Positions 7,297 to 15,515 of a stretch of DNA of 64,000 nucleotides are shown one piece after another. Positions within the stretch are counted from its first letter, which is position 1, and every line of letters begins with the position of its first letter. A model generated the notes under the pieces. The model saw only the letters and a list, made by a program, of their open reading frames with translations. It was not told the origin of the DNA and searched no databases. The stretch comes from Microbacterium sp. APC 3901. Its GTDB lineage: Bacteria > Actinomycetota > Actinomycetes > Actinomycetales > Microbacteriaceae. The stretch spans positions 1-64,000 of the forward strand of contig NZ_JASDCU010000016.1 in NCBI RefSeq assembly GCF_030407765.1. Direction: 5' to 3'. A program made the translations under genes and the position numbers.

Positions 7297-7341
7297 CCGC
7301 GGCGCGGAGAAAGCGACCGCAGCGGGGAGAAACCGATCGCC

Positions 7342-8361
7342 TCAGCGGGTGCTGGCGCGGTCGACCAGAAGCGTCGGCACGACAGCGGATGCCGCGGCGC
7401 CCGTCGCGCCCTCGATCTCGGCGACGAGCAGGCCGACGGCCCGGTGAGCGAGGGCGGTGAAATCCTGGCGGATCGTCGTCAGCGGCGGGCGGTAGTTCGC
7501 GGCATCCGGCACATCGTCGAAGCCGACGACGCTGACATCCTCAGGCACCCGGCGCCCCGCCTCGGCGAGCGCACGCAGCAGTCCCAGCGCCATCTGGTCA
7601 TTGGCGCAGAAGACGGCGGATGCGGTGCGCAATGCGTCCCCGGCGCCGAATCCGGCCTCGGCACTCCAGTCGCCGCGCACGACCGTCGGCGGCTCGATGC
7701 CCGCAGCGCCGAGGGCGTCACGCCAGCCGCGCTCGCGTTCGGCAGCCGCGAAGGAGTCGGCCGGTCCGGCGAGATGGTGCACGGTCGCGTGCCCGAGCTC
7801 CAGCAGGTGCGTGGTGGCCGCGGCAGCTCCGCCGACGTGATCGCTGTGCACCACGGCGAGGTCGGCAGACGCCGGCGCGTCGATCACGACGAGGCGCAGA
7901 CCGGGCGGTCGCTGCGCTTCGGGAACCAGAGCCGACGCCTCGTTCAGCACGATCGCTCCGTCGACCTCCTGCTCGGCGAGCCGCTCGAAGGCATCGGCGA
8001 CGCTGTCACCCGCCGTCACGAGGGTGAGGGCGTAGCCGCGCTCCGCCGCAGCCTCGGCGGTGGCCTGCAGCATGCGGGAGTTGCCGACCGTCGCGAGAGT
8101 GGTGACGACGAGTCCGATGGTCTGCGAGCGTCCGGTGCGCAGCGCCCGCGCGGCACGGTGCGGGCGGTAGCCGAGTTCGACCATGGCCTTCTCCACGCGC
8201 TCGCGGGTGACGGGGTCGACGCGCGGGCTGTCGTTGACGACACGCGAGACGGTCTGCCCCGAGACCCCGGCACGTGCGGCGACCATCGCCATCGACACCC
8301 GGCCCGACGCCGGGCGGCGCCGTCGGGGGCGGTCGAGACCGCGCAGGAGATCGTCGTCCAT
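7342..8361 (-). CDS. LacI-family regulator, probable galactose repressor
   Basis: A 339-residue LacI/GalR regulator. Residues 22-43 hold the helix-turn-helix (RVSMAMVAARAGVSGQTVSR, then VVNDS), followed by the sugar-sensing domain starting at IGLVVTTLATVGNS. The ATG at 8361 is chosen because GGAGGTG stands 7 nt upstream; the longer upstream reading has no ribosome-binding site. It is divergent from galT with only 74 bp between start codons, and two TGTT-type palindromes lie in the galT promoter. Recognition helices with QTVSRVVN commonly read such TGTTnACGTnAACA sites, so it probably represses galTK in response to galactose or a derivative. The ligand is inferred from position only. Confidence 0.92.
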   Translation of the reverse strand: MDDDLLRGLDRPRRRRPASGRVSMAMVAARAGVSGQTVSRVVNDSPRVDPVTRERVEKAMVELGYRPHRAARALRTGRSQTIGLVVTTLATVGNSRMLQATAEAAAERGYALTLVTAGDSVADAFERLAEQEVDGAIVLNEASALVPEAQRPPGLRLVVIDAPASADLAVVHSDHVGGAAAATTHLLELGHATVHHLAGPADSFAAAERERGWRDALGAAGIEPPTVVRGDWSAEAGFGAGDALRTASAVFCANDQMALGLLRALAEAGRRVPEDVSVVGFDDVPDAANYRPPLTTIRQDFTALAHRAVGLLVAEIEGATGAAASAVVPTLLVDRASTR

Positions 8362-8397
8362 CACCGACACCTCCGCTTCCCGTCCACAACTCCGGAA

Positions 8398-8442
8398 TGT
8401 TGACGTTACCACGGCGATGTGCGTACCATGTTTACGTGAACA
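8398..8442 (+). promoter_or_regulatory. galT promoter with two LacI-type operators
   Basis: TTGACG (8400-8405) and TACCAT (8424-8429) form -35 and -10 boxes with an 18-bp spacer, predicting transcription to begin at the GTG start codon at 8436. TGTTGACGTTACCA (8398-8411) overlaps the -35 box and TGTTTACGTGAACA (8429-8442, 12 of 14 positions symmetric) covers the -10 end and the start codon. The palindrome centres are 31 bp apart, about three helical turns, so both face the same side of the DNA. Confidence 0.75.
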
Positions 8443-9674
8443 CGCACGAATCTCCTGAGTTGCGAACCGAAACACTCTCCGCCGGAATCATCAAACGGGC
8501 CACCACGCTCGCCGACGGCCGTGAGCTGATCTACTTCGACGACCCCGGCACGACGCTCGGCGAAGAGCGCTCGGTCGACTCCCGCACCCTCGACCCGCGC
8601 GGCGAGACGGCCACGATGCGCCTCGACGTGCTGACGGGCGACTGGATCACCGTTGCGGCGAATCGCCAGAACCGGGTGATGATGCCGAGCGCCGACGCCG
8701 ACCCCCTCGCTCCGCAGTCGCCGACCAACCCGTCTGAGGTGCCGTCGCTCTACGACGTCGCCGTGTTCGAGAACCGCTCGCCCGCGTTCGGCCCCGCTCT
8801 CGCCGAAGCCACCGGCACCGCCCCCGCAGCGAGCAACCCTCCGCGCGGGCTCGACGATCTCGCCGCTCTGGGCCTCGGTCGCACCCGCACCTCGGTCGGA
8901 CGCTGCGAGGTCGTGTGCTTCAGCCCCGAGCACACCGGCTCGTTCGGCACACAGTCGGTGACCCGCGCCCGCACCGTGATCGAGGCCTGGGCCGACCGCA
9001 CCGCAGCGCTCTCGACGCTGCCGGGAATCGAGCAGATCTTCCCGTTCGAGAACCGCGGTGAGGCGATCGGTGTCACGCTCCCCCACCCTCACGGCCAGAT
9101 ATACGCCTACCCCTACGTGACGCCGCGCACCACGCGCCTGCTCGACTCGATCGACCGCACCGCACCCGATCTGTTCCAGCACATCCTCGAGTCCGAGCAG
9201 GCGTCCGAACGCGTCGTGTTCCGGGGCGAGCACTGGACCGCATTCGTGCCCTTCGCCGCCCGCTGGCCGTTGGAGGTGCACCTGATGCCGCACCGACACG
9301 TGCCCGACTTCGCCGAGACTACGGATGCCGAGCGCGATGAGCTCGCTCCCCTCTACCTGCGTCTGCTCCGAGGCGTCGACGCCCTGTACGACACCCCGAC
9401 CCCCTACATCGCCGCCTGGCATCAGGCTCCCGTCAACGTCGGCCGCGACAGCGTGCGACTGCACCTGCAGCTGACGAGTCCCCGTCGCGCGGCCGACAAG
9501 CTCAAGTTCCTCGCCGGCTCCGAGGCCGCGATGTGGGCCTGGGCGGCAGAGGTCACCCCCGAACAGGGCGCAGCCCGCATCCGCGAGGCCATCGCGAAGG
9601 CGGACGCAGTCCAGACAGACGCTGCCCAGGCAGACGCAGCCCAGACAGACATCGCAGACGAGGTATCCGCATGA
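8436..9674 (+). CDS. galT: Galactose-1-phosphate uridylyltransferase
   Basis: GalT of the HIT superfamily, Leloir pathway: UDP-glucose + galactose-1-phosphate to glucose-1-phosphate + UDP-galactose. The 412 residues fit the family. The active site is H217-P-H219-G-Q221 (PHPHGQIYAYPY), the second His being the uridylylated residue; a second HxxxHxP-like region (EVHLMPHRHVPDF) is also present. The GTG at 8436 is chosen because a promoter ends 6 nt before it, predicting a leaderless message; nothing resembling a Shine-Dalgarno is there. The C-terminus has a QTDAAQADAAQTD run, an unusual low-complexity tail just before galK, which it overlaps by 4 bp. Confidence 0.95.
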   Translation: MNTHESPELRTETLSAGIIKRATTLADGRELIYFDDPGTTLGEERSVDSRTLDPRGETATMRLDVLTGDWITVAANRQNRVMMPSADADPLAPQSPTNPSEVPSLYDVAVFENRSPAFGPALAEATGTAPAASNPPRGLDDLAALGLGRTRTSVGRCEVVCFSPEHTGSFGTQSVTRARTVIEAWADRTAALSTLPGIEQIFPFENRGEAIGVTLPHPHGQIYAYPYVTPRTTRLLDSIDRTAPDLFQHILESEQASERVVFRGEHWTAFVPFAARWPLEVHLMPHRHVPDFAETTDAERDELAPLYLRLLRGVDALYDTPTPYIAAWHQAPVNVGRDSVRLHLQLTSPRRAADKLKFLAGSEAAMWAWAAEVTPEQGAARIREAIAKADAVQTDAAQADAAQTDIADEVSA

Positions 9675-10876
9675 CCGCCACGACCCTTGAGGCCGCGACC
9701 GCCCTCTTCACCGACCTCACCGGCCGCGCACCCGACGGCGTCTGGTCGGCACCGGGCCGGGTGAACCTGATCGGCGAGCACACCGACTACAACGACGGCT
9801 TCGTGCTGCCGTTCGCGATCCCGCATCGCACATACGCAGCCGTCGGTGTCCGTGACGACGATCTCGGCCGAGTGCGCGTCGCCTCGACCTTCGCTGCCGA
9901 GCCGGTCGAGGTCTCCCTCGACGAGCTCGACGAGCTCTTCCCCACCCCCTCCGGCACCGCCCCGAGTGTGCCCGAATGGGCCGCGTACCCGCTCGGCGTC
10001 GCCTGGGCGCTGCGTCAGGCCGACGGCGTGGCCCCGTCGGCCGCCACCGGCACGGGCCTCGACATCGCGATCACCTCCGACGTGCCGGTGGGCGCGGGGC
10101 TCTCGTCATCCGCCGCGATCGAGAGCGCCACGGCATCCGCCCTCAACGACCTCTGGGCCGCCGGACTCGACCGCATCGAGCTCGCCCGCGTCGGCCGTCG
10201 AGCCGAGAACGAGGCCGTCGGCGCCCCGACCGGCATCATGGACCAGATGGCCTCGATGCTGGGCGAGCCCGACGCTGCGATCTTCCTCGACTGCCGCTCG
10301 CTCGACGCCAACCTCGTGCAGGTGGGCGTCGCCGAAGCCGGCCTCGCGATCCTCGTGATGGACACGCGCGTCAAGCACGCCCACTCGACCGGCGGCTACG
10401 GCGAGCGCCGCGCCGCCTGCGAGCGCGGCGCCGCGATCATGGGCGTGCCGAGCCTGCGCGACGTCTCGATCGACGACCTGCCCCGCGCCGAAGAGCTCAT
10501 GGACGACGTGACGTTCCGTCGGGTGCGTCACGTCGTCACCGAGAACCAGCGCGTGCTCGACACCGTGAAGGTGCTGCGCGAAGAGGGCCCCCGGGCCATC
10601 GGCGACCTGCTCGTGGCCTCGCACACGTCGATGCGCGATGACTTCGAGATCTCGGTGCCCGAGCTCGACACGGCGGTCGAGGCCGCCCTCGAGGCCGGCG
10701 CGCTCGGCGCTCGCATGACCGGCGGCGGCTTCGGCGGAGCAGCGATCGCGCTCATCGAGCAGGATGCCGTGCAGCAGGTGTCGGATGCCGTGAACGCCGC
10801 GTTCGCCGCATCCGGGTTCGCGGCCCCGGTGATCTTCACCGTCATTCCGTCGGCCGGAGCGCACCGCGACGCGTGA
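9671..10876 (+). CDS. galK: Galactokinase
   Basis: GalK of the GHMP kinase family; phosphorylates galactose with ATP to galactose-1-phosphate. The signature GRVNLIGEHTDYNDGF lies at residues 29-44, the ATP-binding VPVGAGLSSSAAI at 138-150 and the C-terminal MTGGGFGGAAIAL motif near the end; 401 residues is normal. Its ATG overlaps the galT stop (ATGA), so the two are translationally coupled. galE lies 154 bp downstream behind a hairpin-forming spacer and has its own ribosome-binding site. Confidence 0.96.
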   Translation: MTATTLEAATALFTDLTGRAPDGVWSAPGRVNLIGEHTDYNDGFVLPFAIPHRTYAAVGVRDDDLGRVRVASTFAAEPVEVSLDELDELFPTPSGTAPSVPEWAAYPLGVAWALRQADGVAPSAATGTGLDIAITSDVPVGAGLSSSAAIESATASALNDLWAAGLDRIELARVGRRAENEAVGAPTGIMDQMASMLGEPDAAIFLDCRSLDANLVQVGVAEAGLAILVMDTRVKHAHSTGGYGERRAACERGAAIMGVPSLRDVSIDDLPRAEELMDDVTFRRVRHVVTENQRVLDTVKVLREEGPRAIGDLLVASHTSMRDDFEISVPELDTAVEAALEAGALGARMTGGGFGGAAIALIEQDAVQQVSDAVNAAFAASGFAAPVIFTVIPSAGAHRDA

Positions 10877-10891
10877 ACGACCGCCCGCAGT

Positions 10892-10972
10892 CCCGATCTG
10901 CGGACCCCGCCCCGATGCGCGGACGATTCCGGCCGATCCCTCCGCTGTTCGGGACCGGCTCCGCGGATCGGG
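10892..10972 (+). other. Long imperfect hairpin between galK and galE
   Basis: CCCGATCTGCGGA (10892-10904) pairs with TCCGCGGATCGGG (10960-10972) with one G-U, and inside it GCCGATCCC (10932-10940) pairs with GGGACCGGC (10951-10959) with one mismatch around a 10-nt loop. There is no T-run, so it is either a non-canonical terminator, an attenuating or mRNA-stability element, or a relic repeat. It may let galE be expressed at a different level from galTK. Confidence 0.5.
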
Positions 10973-11030
10973 TCAGGGCCCGCTGCCCTCGACCTGAGAT
11001 ACTGAACACTTCCCCACCCTGAGGAGCACA

Positions 11031-12008
11031 ATGTCCTGGATCGTGACCGGCGGCGCCGGCTACATCGGCTCGCACGTCGTTCGCGCACTGGCGGATGCAG
11101 GGCTCACGCCCGTCATCCTCGACGACCTCTCGAGCGGCGTCGCATCGTTCGTGCCCGAGGGCGTGGCCTTCGTGCAGGGCAGCATCCTCGACCGCGAGCT
11201 CGTCGAGAAGACGCTGCGCGACCACCGCGCCGAGGGCGTCATCCACGTCGCCGGATACAAGTACGCCGGTGTCTCGGTGCAGCGTCCGCTGCACACCTAC
11301 GCGCAGAACGTCGAGGGCACCCGCGTGATCCTCGAGGCGATGGAGGCCGCGGGCGTCACGAACATCGTGTTCTCGTCGTCGGCCGCGGTGTTCGGCACCC
11401 CCGATGTCGCACTCGTCGTCGAAGACACCGCCAAGAAGCCGGCGAGCCCCTACGGCGAGTCGAAGCTGATCGGCGAGTGGCTGCTGCGTGACCAGGCGAT
11501 CGCGACCGCCGAGTCCGACAAGCCGCTGCGTCACACGTCGCTGCGCTACTTCAACGTGGTCGGCTCCGCAGACCCGACCGTCTACGACGTGAGCCCGCAC
11601 AACCTCTTCCCGATCGTGTTCGAGAAGCTCATCGCTGGAGAGACCCCGCGCATCAACGGCGACGACTACGACACCGAAGACGGCACAAACGTGCGCGACT
11701 ACGTGCACGTCGGCGACATCGCCGCAGCCCACGTCGCCGCGGCGCAGCGTCTCGCCGGGGGCGAGCCGATCGAAGCCGCCTACAACCTCGGGTCGGGCGA
11801 CGGCCTCAGCGTGAAGCAGATCATGGATGCCGTCGCACGCGTCACCGGCATCGACTTCACCCCGGAGATCGGCCCCCGCCGCCCCGGCGACCCCGACCGC
11901 ATCGTCGCGACCGGCGAGCTCGCCGCCCGCGACCTCGACTGGAAGATGCGGTACACGGTCGACGAGATGGTGCGGACGGGCTGGGAGGCGCGACGCGCCG
12001 CGTCCTGA
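11031..12008 (+). CDS. galE: UDP-glucose 4-epimerase
   Basis: GalE, an extended short-chain dehydrogenase that interconverts UDP-galactose and UDP-glucose with tightly bound NAD. The Rossmann TGGAGYIG motif is at residues 6-13, a Ser-rich SSSAAVFG strand at about 115-122 and the catalytic YGESK at 141-145; 325 residues is normal. A GAGGAG ribosome-binding site stands 5 nt upstream of the ATG, and a possible extended -10 (TGAGATACT, ending 11003) lies just before it. It completes the Leloir set with galT and galK and can also supply UDP-galactose for glycan synthesis. Confidence 0.95.
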   Translation: MSWIVTGGAGYIGSHVVRALADAGLTPVILDDLSSGVASFVPEGVAFVQGSILDRELVEKTLRDHRAEGVIHVAGYKYAGVSVQRPLHTYAQNVEGTRVILEAMEAAGVTNIVFSSSAAVFGTPDVALVVEDTAKKPASPYGESKLIGEWLLRDQAIATAESDKPLRHTSLRYFNVVGSADPTVYDVSPHNLFPIVFEKLIAGETPRINGDDYDTEDGTNVRDYVHVGDIAAAHVAAAQRLAGGEPIEAAYNLGSGDGLSVKQIMDAVARVTGIDFTPEIGPRRPGDPDRIVATGELAARDLDWKMRYTVDEMVRTGWEARRAAS

Positions 12009-12010
12009 CG

Positions 12011-12050
12011 TCAGAGGTCTCGGGTGCGGCCTCAGAGGTCTCGGGTGCGG
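12011..12050. repeat. 21-bp tandem duplication at the transporter 3' end
   Basis: TCAGAGGTCTCGGGTGCGG occurs at 12011-12029 and, after CC, at 12032-12050. On the minus strand each copy reads ...Arg-Thr-Arg-Asp-Leu-stop, so the last codons and stop of the transporter gene were duplicated. Only the copy at 12032 is used; the outer one is a non-coding relic in the 23-bp gap to galE. Confidence 0.9.
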
Positions 12051-13357
12051 ATCGGGTAGAGCCAGAAGCACAGCCACGCGAGGGCGGCGAAGCCCAGCGG
12101 AACCACGGCGACCATCACGCGGATGCCCCCGTCGACCGCCTCCGGCTGCGCATCGCCGAGCGACGCATCGAAGCCGGATGCCGTGAGCACGGCCGCTGCG
12201 ACGACCGCCTGCAGCACGACCGAACCGCGCACCACGAAGCCGTTCACGCCGAAGTAGGCGCCCTCTCGGCGATGTCCGGTGCGGGCGGCATCCTCGTCGA
12301 TGATCTGCGCGAGAACCACCTCGAGCAGCTGCAGCAGGCCGCCGACACCGACGCCCACCGCGACACCGACGAGTGCGGCGGCGAGCACGGTCGACGGCAG
12401 CAGGTACCCGAGCATGGCGATGCCGAAGACCGCCACGCTCCACAGCAGCGCCGCTCGAGGTGAGGTGCGTCGCACGATCGCGCTCCACAGCACGATCGAC
12501 GGGATGGCGGTCACGAAGATCGCGCCCAGCAGCAGGCTGCCCTCACCCTCAGCGGCGCCCAGCGAGTAGCGCACGTAGAACGGCAGAGCGGCGAGCACGA
12601 CGGCGATGGACGTCTGGATGAACAGCGAGCCGAGCACGTAGGGCACGAACGCGCGGTTCGCGAACGTGTACTTCAGCTGGTCGCCCCACCGCATCGCCTC
12701 GGATGCTGCTTCCGGCACCCGACGCTCGATCATGCCGCCGAAGAACGACCACACCAGCAGCACGAGGCAGACGGCCGAGAGCACGATCGCCATGCCCGGC
12801 CAGCCGATCGACCCGTAGAGTGCGGGTGCTCCCGCGGTGCCGAGCACGATGCCGAGGATGGCGAAGATCTGACGGGGCACGTTGCCGCGCGCCCGCTCGT
12901 CGGTCGTGCGGAAGATCTCTGGGAACAGCGCCGAGATGTTCAGCACGACCACGACGAACGCGATGTCGTACACCGCCACCACGATCAGGAACCACGCGAT
13001 CAGTCCGGCCGTCGGCAGCTCCGGCGGCATCCACACCAGCGCGAAGGCGACCACGAGCGGCACGATGCCGAGACCGATCCAGGGGATGCGGCGACCCCAC
13101 GGCGTGCGGATGCGGTCTGACAGCGCTCCCACGACCGGGTTGAGCACCGCGTTCAGGATGCCGTGCGCGATCATCGCCGCGGCCACCCACGTGGGCTCGA
13201 CGCCGAGATGCGTGACGTAGAAGTAGACGACGAAGGCCGAGAACGTCTGCGCCATGAGCTGCGTGGGGAACCCGGAGGCTCCGAACGCGATCGCCTGAGC
13301 CCTCGTGGGAGCGTCGTCGAGTCGGCGGTCGCGCAACCGCGTCGTCATCGAGGTCAT
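12032..13357 (-). CDS. MFS (GPH-type) sugar transporter
   Basis: A 441-residue membrane protein with about twelve hydrophobic helices, resembling the glycoside-pentoside-hexuronide (MelB-like, MFS_2) branch of the major facilitator superfamily. Segments such as GALSDRIRTPWGRRIPWIG between helices 2 and 3, and RGNVPRQIFAILG, are characteristic. It likely imports a sugar or oligosaccharide with Na+ or H+. The start at 13357 is chosen because this ATG overlaps the deacetylase stop codon (ATGA); an upstream in-frame start would lie inside that gene. It shares an operon with the deacetylase and ROK regulator, whose substrate it probably carries. Confidence 0.88.
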   Translation of the reverse strand: MTSMTTRLRDRRLDDAPTRAQAIAFGASGFPTQLMAQTFSAFVVYFYVTHLGVEPTWVAAAMIAHGILNAVLNPVVGALSDRIRTPWGRRIPWIGLGIVPLVVAFALVWMPPELPTAGLIAWFLIVVAVYDIAFVVVVLNISALFPEIFRTTDERARGNVPRQIFAILGIVLGTAGAPALYGSIGWPGMAIVLSAVCLVLLVWSFFGGMIERRVPEAASEAMRWGDQLKYTFANRAFVPYVLGSLFIQTSIAVVLAALPFYVRYSLGAAEGEGSLLLGAIFVTAIPSIVLWSAIVRRTSPRAALLWSVAVFGIAMLGYLLPSTVLAAALVGVAVGVGVGGLLQLLEVVLAQIIDEDAARTGHRREGAYFGVNGFVVRGSVVLQAVVAAAVLTASGFDASLGDAQPEAVDGGIRVMVAVVPLGFAALAWLCFWLYPIRTRDL

Positions 13358-14262
13358 GCGCGCCGACTCCGCTGCAGATCGCGCAGGTCGCGCCATCCGA
13401 CTCGCACGAGCCCTTCGTCGGCGATCGCCTGCAGCACCGCGGGATCGGAGAGCAGGCGAAGTTCGTGTCCGCGCTTGGCGGCTGCGAAGTCGACTGCGGC
13501 GCGCAGCTCATCGTCGTCGACCATCGGGTGCAGGTAGATCTCGGTCACGCCGGCGGGCACCGCGCGGAGCAGGGCGATGAAGCCGTCGCGGATCTGCTCG
13601 TACGATTCGCCGGGCACCTCTTCGAACGGGTGGCTCCACAGCCGGTCGATGATCTCGACGCCGAGGGAGTCGGCCGCGGCCGCCGCCTCGGCGAGCTTCG
13701 CCTGCAGCGCGGCGTCGTCGCCGGTGCCCTCCATGCTCCGAGGCAACCGGAACGGCAGCCCGCTGCGGGCCGCGAGTTCGAACACCGGGCCGAGGAAGTC
13801 CCGCCCGGTGAGCAGACCGTAGACCGATCCCATGTGGTTGTCGAGGTGCGTCACGTCGACGCCGCCATCCAGCGCCGCCTGCAGCTGCGCGGCGATCTCG
13901 GCGGTGACGTCGTCGACCGACGCGAGCTCTTCGATCGCGAGGACGTCAGCCGGAAAGTGCCCCGACCCGTCGACGAGCGTCGTGGCGGTGCCCGTGAGCG
14001 GACGCCAGCGGTAGTCGGTCCACTCGCTCGTGAGCACGAGGTGCACGCCGACGTCGAGGTCGGTCCGAGAAGCCGCGAATGCCATCGCCTCCGGCGCCCA
14101 GGCGCACGGCACCATCAGGGTCGTCGAGTCGATGCGGCCCGCATCCAGCAGCTGGGTGATCGCCGTGTTGGCCGCGTGGCACATGCCGAAGTCGTCGGCA
14201 TTGATGATGACCGCCCTGGCTCCCGGCGCCAGGCCGAGTCGATCTGCGAGATCTGAGGTCAC
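13354..14262 (-). CDS. ChbG/HpnK-family carbohydrate deacetylase
   Basis: A 302-residue member of the YdjC/ChbG/HpnK family, metal-dependent hydrolases that remove acetyl groups from N-acetylated (oligo)saccharides such as diacetylchitobiose-6-phosphate. The metal-binding INADDFGMC lies at residues 20-28 and VTHLDNHMG gives the histidine ligands; the DVGVHLVLTSEW and WSHPFEEVPGE strands are also family-typical. It overlaps both neighbours by 4 bp: the ROK regulator upstream and the transporter downstream. The three genes together suggest uptake and deacetylation of an N-acetyl sugar, but no phosphotransferase or glycosidase gene is next to them. Confidence 0.88.
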   Translation of the reverse strand: MTSDLADRLGLAPGARAVIINADDFGMCHAANTAITQLLDAGRIDSTTLMVPCAWAPEAMAFAASRTDLDVGVHLVLTSEWTDYRWRPLTGTATTLVDGSGHFPADVLAIEELASVDDVTAEIAAQLQAALDGGVDVTHLDNHMGSVYGLLTGRDFLGPVFELAARSGLPFRLPRSMEGTGDDAALQAKLAEAAAAADSLGVEIIDRLWSHPFEEVPGESYEQIRDGFIALLRAVPAGVTEIYLHPMVDDDELRAAVDFAAAKRGHELRLLSDPAVLQAIADEGLVRVGWRDLRDLQRSRRA

Positions 14263-15398
14263 CGTCGGCTCCTGTCCGATGCGGGGAGCACCAGTGAGAA
14301 CACCGATGCCCGGAGGGCGGATGCCGCCTCGCCGATCGCACCGACCAGCGGTGCCTCGGGACCGAACGACGAGACGACGAGCGTGAGCGGCAGCTGAGGG
14401 GCGAGCTCTTCGGCGAACCTGGCCGCCGCGCGGGCGAGTGCGGGGTGCGCTGCCGTGCCGCTGAGCAGAAACGCCTCCGGGTCGAGCACGAGCGCAATGC
14501 TGCCCGCGATCAGGGTGAGTCGGCGGCCCATCTCGGCCGCCATGTCGAGCGCGGCCGGATCACCGGCCCACGCGGCATCGAGGTGCTGGTCGATCGTCTC
14601 GTCGGGGTCGCGGCCGTGGGCGAGCGCGAGGTCGCGCACGACGGCGTCGCCGAGCACCGGTGCGCCGATCGGCAGCGGGCTCTGCGGCAGATACATGACC
14701 TCGCCGGCGACACCCGAGAATCCGCGGTGCAGCGATCCGTCGATGACGATGCCGGCTCCCAGACCGTCATCGAGAAGCAACAGAGCGAAACTGCTGAGTT
14801 CTGCGCCCGTGCCCTCCGACAGCTCCGCGAGAGCCGCGAGATTGACGTCGTTCTCGACTCGAACCGGGCAGTCGAGGCGCGCAGACAGCGCGTTCTTGAA
14901 CGCTCCACCGTCGGGGCCCTGATCGTCACGGATGCCGCCGTCGGCGGTGACGATGCCGGGGATGCCGACGACGGTGAGCAGCAGCGGCCCCTGCACCGTG
15001 CGGCGGCAGGCGTCGACCAGCCCGGCGATGTGCTCCACCCGGTCACCGCGCGGCGGGAAGGCGGCATGGGTCTCTGCCCGCACCGCCCCGGTCGGGTCGA
15101 CCAGCGCGACATGCGCGGCGTGGGCATCGACGTGCACGGCAGCGGCGAACCCGAGCTGCGGATGCAGTGCGACGCGCCCCGCTGCCGGTCCGCGCGTGTC
15201 ACGATCGACACCGGCCGCGGCCACCGCCGACGATGCCTCGAGCATTCGCAGCACCTGCGTCACGGCTGTGCGCGACAGACCTGTCTCGGCGACGAGTTCA
15301 GCTCGGGTGAGCGGGCCGCGGCGCGCGAGAGTCTCGAGGATCGCGCGGCCGTTGAGCGTTCGAAGCAGGGTCTGGGGCCCCGCGAGTGGTCGTGCCAA
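14259..15398 (-). CDS. ROK-family transcriptional regulator
   Basis: An NagC/XylR-like ROK protein: an N-terminal winged helix (LLRTLNGRAILETLARRG, then TRAELVAETGLSRTAVTQVLRMLE) followed by an actin-like ROK domain (LLLDDGLGAGIVIDGSLHRGFSGVAGEVMYLP). It lacks the CxCGxxGC zinc motif of sugar-kinase ROK members, so it is probably a sensor rather than a kinase. Start choice is uncertain: TTG at 15398 follows GGGGGG and gives 379 residues, whereas an in-frame GTG at 15437 (392 residues) has no ribosome-binding site. It is the first gene of the transporter-deacetylase operon and probably controls it. Confidence 0.88.
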   Translation of the reverse strand: MARPLAGPQTLLRTLNGRAILETLARRGPLTRAELVAETGLSRTAVTQVLRMLEASSAVAAAGVDRDTRGPAAGRVALHPQLGFAAAVHVDAHAAHVALVDPTGAVRAETHAAFPPRGDRVEHIAGLVDACRRTVQGPLLLTVVGIPGIVTADGGIRDDQGPDGGAFKNALSARLDCPVRVENDVNLAALAELSEGTGAELSSFALLLLDDGLGAGIVIDGSLHRGFSGVAGEVMYLPQSPLPIGAPVLGDAVVRDLALAHGRDPDETIDQHLDAAWAGDPAALDMAAEMGRRLTLIAGSIALVLDPEAFLLSGTAAHPALARAAARFAEELAPQLPLTLVVSSFGPEAPLVGAIGEAASALRASVFSLVLPASDRSRR

Positions 15399-15515
15399 GA
15401 TGATCCCCCCGGATTCGACGTGCGGCCAGCTTGACACATCGCGTCATACGTGTCGAGGAATCGAGCCCGGATCTGTATCCCGCCGCATCGCAGATCCGGC
15501 TTCTAGAGTGGCCTG

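Noticed and set aside
15431..15453. TTGACA (15431-15436) as a -35 box for the GNAT gene
   Set aside because: No -10 hexamer lies 16-19 bp downstream, and the TAGAGT box at 15504 is 67 bp further on; it may belong to nothing or to a regulator contact (GACAC/GTGTC arms).
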